DNA of 55,200 bases from Lachnospiraceae bacterium (GCA_021205225.1 JAJPXX010000124.1:1-55200), one strand, 5' to 3'. Positions 33,126 through 43,184 are shown, counted from the stretch's first letter. Numbers and translations are program-made. The notes: generated from the letters alone by a model not told the origin.

Positions 33126-33887
33126 ATGACAAGAATCATAGTGAGTGGCTGCTGCGGTCATATGGGCCGTGTGGTAACAGACATTGTCGGAGAGCAGGAG
33201 GGTATGGAAATCGTGGCCGGCTTTGATGTGTACGATTCCAAGGACCGTCCTTATCCGGTATTTGCTTCCCCGGCGGATTGTGATGTGGAAGCGGATGTGG
33301 TGATAGATTTTTCATCGGTAAAGGCACTGGACGGCCTGCTTGCTTATTGCGTGGAAAAACAGGTTCCGGCTGTGCTGTGTACGACCGGGTACACGCAGGA
33401 ACAGCTGGATCAGATTACGGCGGCGAGCGAAAAAGTGGCGATTCTGAAGTCCGCGAATATGTCGCTGGGAATCAATCTGCTTCAGGCGCTCCTGAAAGAG
33501 GCGGCGAAGGTGCTTGCACCGGCCGGATTCGACGTGGAGATTGTTGAAAAGCACCACAACCGCAAGCTGGACGCGCCGAGCGGCACGGCGATTGCGCTGG
33601 CGGACAGTATTAATGAAGCACTGGATGAGACATATGAGTATACCTTTGATCGCAGCCAGGAGAAAAAACGCCGTGAGAAAAACGAGATCGGCATCAGCGC
33701 TGTGCGCGGCGGTACGATTGTCGGCGAGCATGAGGTGATTTTCGCCGGACTGGACGAGGTAATTGAATTCAAACACACCGCTTATTCGAGGAGCATTTTC
33801 GCGAAAGGGGCGGTGCAGGCGGCGGCATTCCTCGCCGGGAAACCGGCCGGGTATTACGGGATGGATGATGTGATACAGCTGCAGTAA
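33126..33887 (+). CDS. dapB: 4-hydroxy-tetrahydrodipicolinate reductase
   Basis: A 253-residue NAD(P)H-dependent enzyme reducing the DapA product. The nucleotide motif is GCCGHMGR (8-15) and the catalytic/substrate motif EKHHNRKLDAPSGTA lies near residues 139-153. It is 71 nt after dapA and in the same direction, under the same riboswitch. Confidence 0.96.
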   Translation: MTRIIVSGCCGHMGRVVTDIVGEQEGMEIVAGFDVYDSKDRPYPVFASPADCDVEADVVIDFSSVKALDGLLAYCVEKQVPAVLCTTGYTQEQLDQITAASEKVAILKSANMSLGINLLQALLKEAAKVLAPAGFDVEIVEKHHNRKLDAPSGTAIALADSINEALDETYEYTFDRSQEKKRREKNEIGISAVRGGTIVGEHEVIFAGLDEVIEFKHTAYSRSIFAKGAVQAAAFLAGKPAGYYGMDDVIQLQ

Positions 33888-34051
33888 ACGGAATATAAGA
33901 GATCGCCTTCGCTTCTGACTGTGCGCCTGGTATGGAAAAAGGTGACGACAGGCGCTGGAATGAATGGAAAGGCGGTCGGCTGGAACAGAACGGCGAACTG
34001 ATACACAGGAGATATGGAAAAATTTAAGAGGCAGAAAGAGGAACACTTACA

Positions 34052-35368
34052 ATGAAAAAAGTAGTGAAATTTGGCGGAAGCTCTCTGGCGAGCGCGGAAC
34101 AGTTCCGCAAGGTCGGAGCGATTATCCATGCGGAAAAGGAGAGGAGATACGTGGTGCCGTCCGCACCGGGCAAGCGGTTTTCGTCTGATACAAAAGTAAC
34201 GGATATGCTGTATGACTGTTATCACGCGGCGGGGCGGCAGGATATCAGCCAGAAGATCGCTGCGATTGCGGCGCGCTATCAGGAGATTATTGATGGCCTT
34301 GGGCTGGATCTGGATCTGACAGAGGAATTTGCGACGATCCGGAAGAATTTTGAGGCGCAGGCCGGCAGCGATTACGCGGCGTCCCGCGGTGAATACCTGA
34401 ACGGGATGGTGATGTCTGCTTATCTGGGTTTCCCGTTTGTTGACGCGGCAGAGGTGGTCTGCTTCGATGAGGATGGCGTGTTTGAGCCGGAGAAGACCAA
34501 TGATGTGATGAAAGCGCGTCTGGAGGGGCTTGAGACGGCGGTTATTCCGGGTTTTTACGGTGCGATGCCGGACGGCAGCATCAAGACATTTTCACGGGGA
34601 GGATCCGATATCACCGGTTCGATTGTCGCGCGCGCGGTACACGCAGATCTGTATGAAAACTGGACGGATGTATCCGGCTTCCTGCTCTGCGATCCGAAGA
34701 TTGTAGACAATCCGGCGACGATTGAGACGATCACCTACCGCGAGCTTCGGGAGCTTTCCTACATGGGAGCGACGGTGCTGCACGCGGACGCGATTTTCCC
34801 GCTGCGCCAGGAAGGCATTCCGGTCAATATCAGGAATACGAACCGCCCGCAGGATCCGGGCACACTGATTGTAGAGAATACCTGCCGTCAGCCGAATTAC
34901 ACGATTACCGGCATTGCAGGGAAGAAGGGCTTCTGCACGGTCACAATTGAAAAAGATATGATGAATTCGGAGATCGGCTTTGGGCGCAAGGTGCTGCAGG
35001 TATTTGAAGAGAATGGGATATCATTCGAGCATGTTCCATCCGGCATCGACACGTTTTCCGTAATCATTCATCAGAGCGAGTTTATGGAAAAGGAGCAGCG
35101 GGTGATTTCCGGTCTGCACCGCGCAGTTTCGCCGGATACTCTGGAGCTGGAATCCGATCTGGCTCTGATAGCTGTAGTGGGGCGCGGCATGAAAGCCATG
35201 CGCGGTACAGCCGGCAGAATTTTTTCCGCGCTTGCGCACGCGAATATCAATGTAAAGATGATTGATCAGGGTTCGAGTGAGCTGAATATCATCATCGGTG
35301 TGAAAAACGAAGACTTTGAGCGTGCCATCCGGGCGATTTATGATATATTTGTGCTGACGCATCTGTAA
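34052..35368 (+). CDS. lysC: Aspartate kinase
   Basis: A 438-residue monofunctional aspartokinase, catalysing phosphorylation of aspartate. The kinase core opens with KFGGSSLA, and FSRGGSDITGS is a conserved nucleotide/aspartate motif (about 178-188). Two C-terminal ACT domains follow: one from ITGIAGKKGFCTVTIEK, with SFEHVPSGIDTFSVI, another from LIAVVGRGM with NINVKMIDQGSSELNIIIGV. The latter patterns are usual for lysine-feedback-regulated forms. The start has AGAGGAAC upstream. The 165-nt gap after dapB contains no recognisable gene. Confidence 0.95.
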   Translation: MKKVVKFGGSSLASAEQFRKVGAIIHAEKERRYVVPSAPGKRFSSDTKVTDMLYDCYHAAGRQDISQKIAAIAARYQEIIDGLGLDLDLTEEFATIRKNFEAQAGSDYAASRGEYLNGMVMSAYLGFPFVDAAEVVCFDEDGVFEPEKTNDVMKARLEGLETAVIPGFYGAMPDGSIKTFSRGGSDITGSIVARAVHADLYENWTDVSGFLLCDPKIVDNPATIETITYRELRELSYMGATVLHADAIFPLRQEGIPVNIRNTNRPQDPGTLIVENTCRQPNYTITGIAGKKGFCTVTIEKDMMNSEIGFGRKVLQVFEENGISFEHVPSGIDTFSVIIHQSEFMEKEQRVISGLHRAVSPDTLELESDLALIAVVGRGMKAMRGTAGRIFSALAHANINVKMIDQGSSELNIIIGVKNEDFERAIRAIYDIFVLTHL

Positions 35369-35371
35369 ATA

Positions 35372-35434
35372 CCGGCAGCCTGTATCGGAAGACCCTGTGC
35401 AAAGTGCGCACGGAATTACGATACAGGCTGCTGG
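35372..35434 (+). repeat. Intergenic repeat copy 1 with long hairpin
   Basis: The first 39 nt (35372-35410) match the minus strand of 40388-40426 at 34 of 39 positions. The unit also folds: CAGCCTGTATCG pairs with CGATACAGGCTG (12 bp), extended outward with one mismatch. It begins 3 nt after the lysC stop, so it may serve as a terminator-like or mRNA-stabilising hairpin, though no T-run follows. Confidence 0.65.
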
Positions 35435-35473
35435 TACCGTATCAGATATTATCAGCCGGGGAGATAGATTACG

Positions 35474-36535
35474 ATGGATTTCATGGCTTCACAGCTATTT
35501 GCATACGAAAAAAAGGGAGACAGCGCGGTGATTCTGCGCTGTTTTTCACATGACGGCAATGTCCGGATTCCAGAGAAAATAGACGGTCTTCCGGTACGGG
35601 AGCTTGCGCCATATGCGTTTTCTTCGCATATGGATGAGAGGGAGCTGACGGATGCGTTTCACAGAGGCGATCTCAGGATTGCTTCGCCAGAGCCTGTGAC
35701 AATGCAGAGGTCAGGGGATAATTGGAAGCTTGACAATCTGCCGGCTGTGAGCGGAGAACGCCTGGAAAGCGTCATTCTTCCGCAGACGATGGGCAGGGTT
35801 GGGAGATATTGCTTTTATGACTGTGCGCGCCTGAAAAGACTGGAGTTTCCCGGTGCGTTATATGACTGGGGGAGCGGCGCGTTCAGCGGCTGCCACCGGA
35901 TAGAAACGTTATGCGTGTATGTGAAGCCGGACGGAGCTTCCGGTCTGAAGCAGGTGCTCGATGAACTGCCGGAAAGCCTGGATGTCGAATTTTGCACAGA
36001 GGATGCGGACGGGCTGGGACAGAAAAGAATGTATGCCCGGCTGGCTTTCCCTGAATTTTATGAGGAGGGTGTAGAAAATACGCCGGCCCGCATCCTGGAG
36101 ACACATGTACATGGCACGGGGATCCTTTACCGCAATTGTTTTCAGGGGAAAAAGTTTGACTTCGCCCAATATGATGTCCTGTTTCCGCACGCGCAGGCAC
36201 AGGAGGAGATGTCTCTGCTGATCCGCCTCGTCCTTGGCCGTCTGCGCGTCCCGTATCACATGGAGCAGCGGGCGCGAAAAGCTTATGAAACCTTTATCCG
36301 GGAGAATGCGTTTCCGTTTGGCAGATACTTCCTGGATTCAAAGGACGAGGAAGGACTGCGCTGGTTTTTGGAGCAGATGGTTTCTGTGATGCCGGACGAT
36401 GAGAAAGCAGCCCTGGCAGATCGGCTGTCCGAATATGCTGCCCGTCGGAAGGATGCGCAGGCCATAGGCCGCCTGATGGATTTTCGGCGGGAAATGCTTC
36501 CGGATTCCAGGCGGAGAAAACGGCTGGATCTGTAG
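35474..36535 (+). CDS. Leucine-rich-repeat (BspA/LRR_5-like) protein, unknown function
   Basis: A 353-residue cytoplasmic-looking protein with no signal peptide. Its N-terminal part contains LRR_5-type units: VRIPEKIDGLPVRELAPYAF near residue 30, and LESVILPQTMGRVGRYCFYDC and LKRLEFPGALYDWGSGAFSGC around 95-145. The C-terminal 150 residues are helical, rich in Arg and Glu, and not recognised. Similar LRR_5 proteins without export signals occur in Lachnospiraceae, with unknown roles. The start follows GGGGAG. It is transcribed toward the LysR gene on the opposite strand. Confidence 0.7.
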   Translation: MDFMASQLFAYEKKGDSAVILRCFSHDGNVRIPEKIDGLPVRELAPYAFSSHMDERELTDAFHRGDLRIASPEPVTMQRSGDNWKLDNLPAVSGERLESVILPQTMGRVGRYCFYDCARLKRLEFPGALYDWGSGAFSGCHRIETLCVYVKPDGASGLKQVLDELPESLDVEFCTEDADGLGQKRMYARLAFPEFYEEGVENTPARILETHVHGTGILYRNCFQGKKFDFAQYDVLFPHAQAQEEMSLLIRLVLGRLRVPYHMEQRARKAYETFIRENAFPFGRYFLDSKDEEGLRWFLEQMVSVMPDDEKAALADRLSEYAARRKDAQAIGRLMDFRREMLPDSRRRKRLDL

Positions 36536-36589
36536 TCTGCCAGCGCAGACGCGCGGCAGAGTGAGAATCCCGCAAAGCGAGATTTTGTT

Positions 36590-37489
36590 TTAGGATTCAC
36601 CATATTTTTTCAGAAGCTCCAGATACTGCTCTCCGAGCTGGCCGAGCGGCATACCTCTTCTTTTAATGTAGCCGATATCCATCCGGTCTTCGGCGTCCAG
36701 CGGGATAGAGGTGTACTGGTCGCCGTTCAGCTTTTCGCAGATGATACCGGAGCATAAGGTATAGCCATTCAGGCCGACCATGAGATTCAGCATCGTAGCG
36801 CGGTCGTCGGCTTTGATGATCCGGCTGTATTCACAGGTGCTCAGAACCTCTTCAGCGAAGTAAAAGGAGTGATTTTCCCCCTGCTCAAAGGAGAGGCATG
36901 GGTAGGGCTTCAGATCTTCAAATGCGATCCGCTTCCGGTCGGCCAGAGGATGCGTCTTGCTCAGATAGACAGAGATGCCGCACTGGAAGAGGAAGGTATA
37001 TTCCACTTCATTTTCGATGAAAATCTTACGCATGGCTTTTTCATTAAATGCGTTCAGATAGAGCACGCCGATCTCACTGCGGTAATTCCGTACATTCGAA
37101 ATCACTTCGGCAGTTTTGGTTTCATGCACCGCAAATTCATATTCGTCCATGCCGAATTTTTTGGCAAGCTCGATAAAAGCTTCGACCGCGAATGAGTAAT
37201 GCTGGGTTGATACACTGAATTTTTTCTTTGCGGTCTTACCCGTGTACCGCTCCTCGATCATTCTCTGAATTTCCGTCATTTGCCGCGCATACCGCAGAAA
37301 TTCTGTGCCCTCCGGTGTGATCAGGATACCGCGGTTTGAGCGGATGAACAATTCAGTGTGAAGTTCCTCCTCCAGATCCCGGATCGCGGCGGAGAGCGCC
37401 GGTTGAGAAACATAGAGAGAGGCGGCGGCCTTATTCATGGATTTTGTCTCGGCAATTGTGACCGCGTAGAGAATCTGCTGAAGGGTCAT
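36590..37489 (-). CDS. LysR-family transcriptional regulator
   Basis: A 299-residue LysR-type regulator. The winged HTH is at the N terminus (MTLQQILYAVTIAETKSMNKAAASLYVSQPALS), followed by the linker helix and GILITPEGTEFLRYARQM. The C-terminal effector domain starts around residue 90. AGGAAG lies upstream of the start. Its target is not clear: the nearest divergent neighbour does not abut it, and the palindromes found at 4379, 9433 and 23073 are far away, although a LysR protein could be their activator. Confidence 0.88.
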   Translation of the reverse strand: MTLQQILYAVTIAETKSMNKAAASLYVSQPALSAAIRDLEEELHTELFIRSNRGILITPEGTEFLRYARQMTEIQRMIEERYTGKTAKKKFSVSTQHYSFAVEAFIELAKKFGMDEYEFAVHETKTAEVISNVRNYRSEIGVLYLNAFNEKAMRKIFIENEVEYTFLFQCGISVYLSKTHPLADRKRIAFEDLKPYPCLSFEQGENHSFYFAEEVLSTCEYSRIIKADDRATMLNLMVGLNGYTLCSGIICEKLNGDQYTSIPLDAEDRMDIGYIKRRGMPLGQLGEQYLELLKKYGES

Positions 37490-37573
37490 GGTGAGAACTT
37501 CCTTTCTATAAGAGTCTTTATGGGAGCGCTTTCACCGAAAAAGAAAAGTTCCATGAACACGCTCCTTATCCGA

Positions 37574-38659
37574 TTATTGTACATTCAGATATACGTCATC
37601 ACTCGAATGGAAACCGCTGGCGATGATGACTTCGTCAATGTTGTCGGCTGTTACCGCAACAGGATCCAGTTTATAGTAGGGGATCTCGTATTCGCCGGAT
37701 ACGATGGTTTCGCTTACCGGACAGGAGCAGGAGCTGGCTGTAATGTCTTCCCCCCGCGCGAGTGCTACCGCCAGGGTGGCGGCTGCCATTGCTTCTTCTT
37801 CGACTGCTTTGTAAACGGTCATTTCCTGTGTTCCTTCTACGATGCGCTGGCAGGCGGAGAGCTCCGCGTCCTGGCCGACGACCGCGACCTGACCGGCGAG
37901 CTGACTTTCTGAAAGAGCTTTGATCGCCTGGCTGGCGAGGTCATCATTGCCGCACATGACTCCGACGATATCAGAAGAAACCGTGAAGCCCTCGTTCACA
38001 TAGTCAAAGGCAAGCTCAGCCAGCCAGTTATCGCAATAGGCGGAGTATATGATCTCCAGATTGCTGTCGGCTAATGCAGCCGTAAAACCGTCGACCACAT
38101 CATCGACGTTCAGGTCTGTCGGTGAACCGTAAATGGCGAAAATATTGCCGCCGTTCGGAGAAGCGGCAATCAGTGCTTTTGCCATCAGGACGCCTACCTG
38201 ATAGTTATCAAATGAAATAAACAGGTCCGCGTTTACGTCAGAAATCAGCCGGTCATAGCAGATCACATGAATTCCCGCCGAGATTGCTTTGTTTACTACA
38301 TCGCGCAGGGCGTCGCCGTCCACCGCAATGATTACAATCACATCCATTTCCTTTTGTATAAAATACTCAATCTGCGATATCTGCTCGTCCACGCTTCCTC
38401 CCGCTACCTGGACATTTACATCTGCTCCGAGACTCTGTGCGGTGGAAACAAACATATCACGGTCGCGCAGCCACCGTTCGATTACAAATGAATCGAAGCT
38501 CAGTCCGATCTGGATACGCACTTCTTCCTGTGTCTGCTCCGTCTGCGTCTGGACTTCTGATTTCGAGCAGCCGGACAGAGACAAGATGAGAAAAAAGAAG
38601 AGGAAGAAGAAAATGCTGCGGCAGGCAGAAACAGGAATTTCAAAAGAGTTCTTGCGCAT
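37574..38659 (-). CDS. Sugar-binding lipoprotein, XylF/ChvE-like (sensor partner)
   Basis: A 361-residue periplasmic-binding-protein-fold lipoprotein. The signal peptide ends at lipobox LSLSGC. The mature part resembles XylF: IQIGLSFDSFVIERWLRDRD, IVIIAVDGDALRDVVNKA, VICYDRLI, FISFDNYQVGVLMAKAL and a hinge VAVVGQDAELSACQRIV. It is the last gene of a minus-strand group with a YesM-type kinase and YesN-type regulator. In Clostridium beijerinckii a XylF-like protein (XylFII) signals xylose to LytS/YesN; this gene may act in the same way instead of in transport. Start has AGGAAAGGATG upstream. Confidence 0.85.
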   Translation of the reverse strand: MRKNSFEIPVSACRSIFFFLFFFLILSLSGCSKSEVQTQTEQTQEEVRIQIGLSFDSFVIERWLRDRDMFVSTAQSLGADVNVQVAGGSVDEQISQIEYFIQKEMDVIVIIAVDGDALRDVVNKAISAGIHVICYDRLISDVNADLFISFDNYQVGVLMAKALIAASPNGGNIFAIYGSPTDLNVDDVVDGFTAALADSNLEIIYSAYCDNWLAELAFDYVNEGFTVSSDIVGVMCGNDDLASQAIKALSESQLAGQVAVVGQDAELSACQRIVEGTQEMTVYKAVEEEAMAAATLAVALARGEDITASSCSCPVSETIVSGEYEIPYYKLDPVAVTADNIDEVIIASGFHSSDDVYLNVQ

Positions 38660-38707
38660 GGTATTTCATCCTTTCCTGTTAATTAACGGCAAATGGCAGG
38701 CTGCCGG

Positions 38708-40303
38708 TTATCCGCTGTATTTCATCCGGTATTCCCGCGGCGTCATGTCCGTCTGTTTTTTGAAGAGCCGGCTGAAATAATTCGGGTCGGAGTAGCCGCA
38801 AAGGGAGCTGATTGCCTTGATGCTCAGATCTGGTTTTTCCAGAAGCTCTTTTGCCTTTTCTACTCTTACGCGCGTCAGATACTCGATGAAGTTTTCTCCG
38901 GCCTCATCCTTGATCACTTTGCTGAAATATTAAGGGCTGATATTAACGGCGCGGGATACATCATCGAGCGAGATATCATGGCTGTAATTTTCCTGGATGT
39001 AGGCCTGCGCTTTTTTTACAACCGAGTCTGACTGAGATTCCCGATAATCGTGAATTGCGTCGCAGGCAGCCGCCATTTTTTCTGTAAACCAGCGGCGCAG
39101 GGATTCATAATCTGGAAAAGAGGAAGCTGTTGCCAGATAATCCCTGCGGTCACGGAAGCTGTAGTTCACAGTCCCGGATTCAAACGCGGTACGCTCCGCC
39201 CAGATGATGTACTCCAGCACTTTCAGGCAGATATTATCACGGTCATCCGGGTAGTGCTGAATCATCCAGTCAAAAAACTGATTCAGCTCTGAAACCATGG
39301 CGGAAGTATTTCCCGCTTCGACGAAACGAAAAATTCTGCGTTCGGTTTCTTCTGGAAATTCTTCTTTGTAAATGCCGCTTGGCTGCAAATCCTCCACATG
39401 GATGACATGGCTTTTACTGCTGTTAAGAGAGCGAAGCGCCTCCCGGTAGGAATATTGCAGATCTTCCATTTTGCGGACGCGCCCGATACCGACGCGGAAT
39501 CTGGCTTTTAACCGTTCCTCCAGCCTGGAAGCGAGCTGGCGCGCATTTTCTACGATTCGGATGCGCTCCTCATAAGAGACGCTCTCTTCGCGATGCGGAA
39601 CAAGCAGCACGATGCTGTTGGACAGAACCGGTCCGACGACACAGGGAAAGGCTTCTTTGACGATCTCCCGAAAGTCCGGATAAAAGCCCTGTGCCTGTAC
39701 GCTCATGCGCACCGGGCTGTAAAGCCGTCCGTTTTCATAATCCGAACCAAATGGAATGACCATGATATAACCGTAGGCTTCCTCCAGGTCCAGAAGCTGG
39801 AGATAGTAGCTGATGTCCTGTGTCTCTGTCTGGAAAAGCAGGTTCGTGATGATGCTCTGCTCGACCACGGGAACAATGATTTCGAGCTTTTCCTGTACCT
39901 CAAGCTGGGTCTGGCGCTGCGTCCGGCTGCGGTCTACTTTTTGCATTGCTTCCTCTACGACAGAAAGAATTGTCTTCCGGGTGATGGGTTTCGTCAGATA
40001 TTTTTCCACACCAAGATCAATTGCTTCTTTTGCGTAATCAAATTTATCATAGGCGGAAATAATATAGAATAAGGCAGTCGTATTGGATTTGCGGATTTCC
40101 TTCATTGCCTGGATTCCATTGATGCCTGGCATCTGGATGTCCAGAAAGACAATATCCGGATGGAAGCTTTCTGCCTTTTCAATGACTGCTCGGCCTGTTT
40201 TTGCCATCTCCAGCTCACAGCTGTCCCCATACTGGCTGAGGATGATTTTTTTCAGGGATTCCAGCATGAGCCCCTCATCGTCAGCAATTAATATTCGATA
40301 CAT
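38708..40303 (-). pseudogene. YesN-type response regulator with in-frame stop
   Basis: Receiver domain at the N terminus (D8-D9, phosphoacceptor D55 in IVFLDIQMPG), a long middle region and a C-terminal AraC-type DNA-binding domain. Within the first HTH helix region, after DDVSRAVNISP, a TAA (38932-38930) interrupts the frame; the continuation reads YFSKVIKDEAGENFIEYL and ends REYRMKYSG. A Tyr codon is expected at that spot. As read, the 457-residue product lacks most of its DNA-binding domain. It would have controlled the sugar importer transcribed from 43263. Could be a mutation or a sequencing error. Confidence 0.87.
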
Positions 40304-40387
40304 AGTTTCCTCCCTGTCTGCGTCTGACTGTGAAGCTTTGGTATCGCTGCGCCTGCGATTTTGCCATGCACTCTCGGCAAAACATTC

Positions 40388-40426
40388 TGCGCATTATGCA
40401 CAAGGTCTTCCGATACAGTCTGCTGG
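40388..40426 (-). repeat. Intergenic repeat copy 2
   Basis: Minus-strand copy of the 39-nt unit at 35372-35410 (34 of 39 identical), starting directly after the kinase stop codon. Further along the minus strand lies TTTTGCC, 11-nt loop, GGCAAAA. The full hairpin of copy 1 is not preserved. Both copies directly follow stop codons. Confidence 0.65.
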
Positions 40427-41939
40427 TCAGCTCTGTACGGGAAGCGAAATGATGACCTGCGTGCCGCACCCTGGTCCGCCGCTTTCGATCCGAAGCAGAT
40501 TTTTTCTATTATAATACAGTTCCAGGCGATGGATAACATTGGACATCGCGACACCGGTGGAATGTGTCTCCTCGTCATTTGTGACCGTACGCCCTTCCAG
40601 AACCTCGGTTATTTTTTCCTGCGTCATGCCGACGCCATTGTCGCAGACCGTGATTTCCAGCATTTTTTCTTCCGGATGAGAAGAATCCTGAAAAGAGGAA
40701 AGGCGTACCGTCAGCGTAATGCGGCCGTTTTCCATACAATCATGGATGCCATGCTGGACAGCGTTCTCTACAACGGGCTGGAGAACCATACTTGGCACCC
40801 GGATGCCTTCGATATCCGCGTCGATTTTCTTTTCATAGGTGATATCTCCGGCAAAACGAACATTTAAAATATAGATGTAATTGTCAACGGATTCGATTTC
40901 CTCAAGAAGAGTGGCGTCCCCGGACATTTTGCGGACATTATAGCGAAAAAAATCCGCCATCCGTTCAAGAAAAACACTGGTCTGTTCCGCGTCCTCCATG
41001 GCGGCAAGCTGTGCGCCCGCATTCAGGCTGTTGAACAGAAAGTGCGGGTTGATCTGCGCCTGCAGATATTTGAGCTGCGCTTCTTTTAAATGCGTTTCTG
41101 TCAGAAGCTCGCGCTCTTTCATCTGTGCTTCGGCTTCCATGCTTTCGCGCAGCCGGTCAATATATTCGCGGATGCTGGTAAGTATCTGGTTAAAACCGCG
41201 CGTCACTACGCCGACCTCGTCCTCATATATGACAGGGAGCTGAGGTACGTCAAGATTGCCGCTGGCCACTTCATGGGCGGTCGAGGAGAGAACCGTCAGC
41301 GGACGGATCATATCGTGTACGAAAAGCATGACAATCAGAATGCAGATGGCAAAAACAGCCACCATGATGACAATACTCCCCCGTTCCAGTACACTCATGG
41401 ATGAGAGCAGTGTCTGGTAGCTGGTCGAATTTTCATGGAAGAGCAGGTTGTTGAGCCGGTAAATATAGGTGTTGATGTATTCGTACAGCTGGGTTTCTCT
41501 GGCGTAAGATTCCTTATAGCGCTCGATATTGCGTCCGCGCTTGGCCTGTACGGTGGCAGCCGTCTGCTCCAGGTATGATTCTGACATATTGCGAATGTTT
41601 TTTTCCCAGCAGCAGGATCTCATTGCCGGTGACATCCTCATTCAGCTCCTCAAGGAGCGCCCGGTATTCCTGTTCATAGCTGTAGTAATTCTCCAGTGCC
41701 TGGCTGCTTTTTGTATTCAGGTAATCATATACATTTTCCTGAATCAGCTCCAGGGTATCAGAAAGCGTGTTGATTGAGACGTTACTGGTATAGACAGACT
41801 CAATCCGCCCGACTGCGGCGTTGATTTCACTGATCAGGAAAAGGTTGATGCAAAGGACAAGGATCAGGGCGGCGATCATAACTGCGCTGATGCGTGTCTG
41901 GATGGAGGAAAGACGGGAGAGCGGTTTCTTTTTTTTCAA
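40427..41939 (-). pseudogene. YesM/LytS-type sensor histidine kinase, frameshifted in an A7 tract
   Basis: A TTG start at 41939 (overlapping the upstream gene's stop, GGAGGGAG upstream) opens a membrane helix and extracellular segment. The frame runs to GNEILLLGKK, where a run of seven A (plus-strand T7, 41598-41604) shifts it. With six A it would continue as NIRNMSESYLEQ and on through a second membrane helix, a HAMP-like linker, the phosphoacceptor region LKYLQAQINPHFLFNSLNAG and the ATPase box VCDNGVGM. The full protein would be about 503 residues. The slip in a homopolymer could be mutation, phase variation, slippage or sequencing error. Confidence 0.87.
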
Positions 41940-42958
41940 TTTGCTCCCTCCTCTCCGGCTGCGGTGAGATAGTCCGTTACATTGTCATGCGTAATCAGGC
42001 TGAGCGTAACACTGTAATAGCTGCTGGCACGTCCGAGCTCGTGAAATTCCTCCAGGGCTTCAATGCTGTACCTGCCGACTTCATCGGTGTCTACTACCAG
42101 GGTAACGGGTATGATTCCTCTTTCAATTGCTTCCAGAATCTGGTCGGAGTAATAAAAACCGATCAGGCTGGTATTCCCGACTTCGTTGTAGTCGATCAGA
42201 GCCTGGTAGGCGCACTCAGTCAGTACCTCATCCATGCTGATCAGGATATCCGGGAGCGGAGAATAGCTGACAATCAGATTCCGAATACCCTCCTCGTAGT
42301 CAAAATCCGTCGTGTTTTCCAGATAATACAGGGAAACGTTTATCTCCTGCCCATCCGCCTTCTGTTCTTCTATGTAGCGTGTAAGCTGTGAGGCGGCCAG
42401 AGACTGGATAGGGTTGACGGATTCGGAGTCCAGAAGAATCATGATGGTTCCGTCCCTGCCGTCCAGCAGAGAAAGCGCATATTCTGTATAGGTATCGGCG
42501 AGCTGATAGCTGTTTAACCCCACGTAGCTGATGCGCTGGCTGTCCGAGTCATCCTCAAGCACGGTCACCACCGGAATGCCGTTATCAATGGCTTCATTGA
42601 TCAGTTCCCGTACCTCATCCGTACCATCCGGCTTCAGGATAATGCCATCTACTCTGGCAGCGATCAGTATGCGGAGATAATCTGCCAGCGTATACGAGGA
42701 GCCGGTGTCCTGGTTTAGAAGCTCAACATATGCGTTGCTGACGGCCGCCTCCTGTGCTGCGCTTTCATAGATGGTCTGCCATAAAACCGAATTTTCCACA
42801 TCCGGGATCAGGACATAGTGCCGCTCATAGACCTCAGAGGCAGAAGAGCCGGAGGGGTCAAGTGCGTCCAGCGTATTCCTGAAATAAGACCAGACGGCAG
42901 CCAGGATCAGGACGCAGCAGATTAAAATGATCGAAATAGTGAAAGATGTTTTTTTCAT
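41936..42958 (-). CDS. Membrane-anchored sugar-binding protein (sensor accessory)
   Basis: About 340 residues: N-terminal membrane anchor (TISIILICCVLILAAVW) and a LacI/RbsB-like periplasmic-binding fold (AARVDGIILKPDG, VVTVLEDDSDSQRISYVGLN, PDILISMDEVLTECA). The anchor suggests it stays with the membrane kinase encoded next, so it is likely a ligand-sensing partner. It and the XylF-like gene at 37574 give this locus two binding proteins. A start at 42958 lies about 7 nt after a strong -10, implying a leaderless or nearly leaderless message; an in-frame ATG at 42985 would lie upstream of the -10. Confidence 0.8.
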   Translation of the reverse strand: MKKTSFTISIILICCVLILAAVWSYFRNTLDALDPSGSSASEVYERHYVLIPDVENSVLWQTIYESAAQEAAVSNAYVELLNQDTGSSYTLADYLRILIAARVDGIILKPDGTDEVRELINEAIDNGIPVVTVLEDDSDSQRISYVGLNSYQLADTYTEYALSLLDGRDGTIMILLDSESVNPIQSLAASQLTRYIEEQKADGQEINVSLYYLENTTDFDYEEGIRNLIVSYSPLPDILISMDEVLTECAYQALIDYNEVGNTSLIGFYYSDQILEAIERGIIPVTLVVDTDEVGRYSIEALEEFHELGRASSYYSVTLSLITHDNVTDYLTAAGEEGAN

Positions 42959-42965
42959 AGGAAAT

Positions 42966-42995
42966 ATTGTATCACAGTTCATCATAATACGTCAA
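42966..42995 (-). promoter_or_regulatory. Minus-strand promoter of the sensor operon
   Basis: TTGACG (42995-42990), 18 nt, TACAAT (42971-42966) with extended TG. Only 7 nt separate it from the ATG at 42958. Confidence 0.72.
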
Positions 42996-43045
42996 AAACA
43001 ATTTGTATTTCCAGCAAATAATTGTGAAAAAGTTATGAAAAAAGC

Positions 43046-43148
43046 AAAAATATCCAGTTTTCACTGAGAGACAGAGCGGATTGTTATAAAAAATTACAGT
43101 TTTAGGGCAAGAGATTCTATTTTCGTCAAATTGTATATGTGGTATGAT
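43046..43148 (+). promoter_or_regulatory. Regulated promoter of the sugar importer, with direct repeats
   Basis: The -10 TATGAT (43143-43148) has a poor -35 (TTTTCG, 43120-43125), typical of an activated promoter. Direct repeats AAAAATATCCAGTTTT (43046-43061) and AAAATTACAGTTTT (to 43103) place CAGTTTT at 43055 and 43097, 42 bp or four helix turns apart; the second ends 16 nt before the -35. They are candidate sites for the YesN-type regulator. Confidence 0.55.
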
Positions 43149-43184
43149 GCAGACATCAAAAAACATGGTTAATTCGTACATGAA

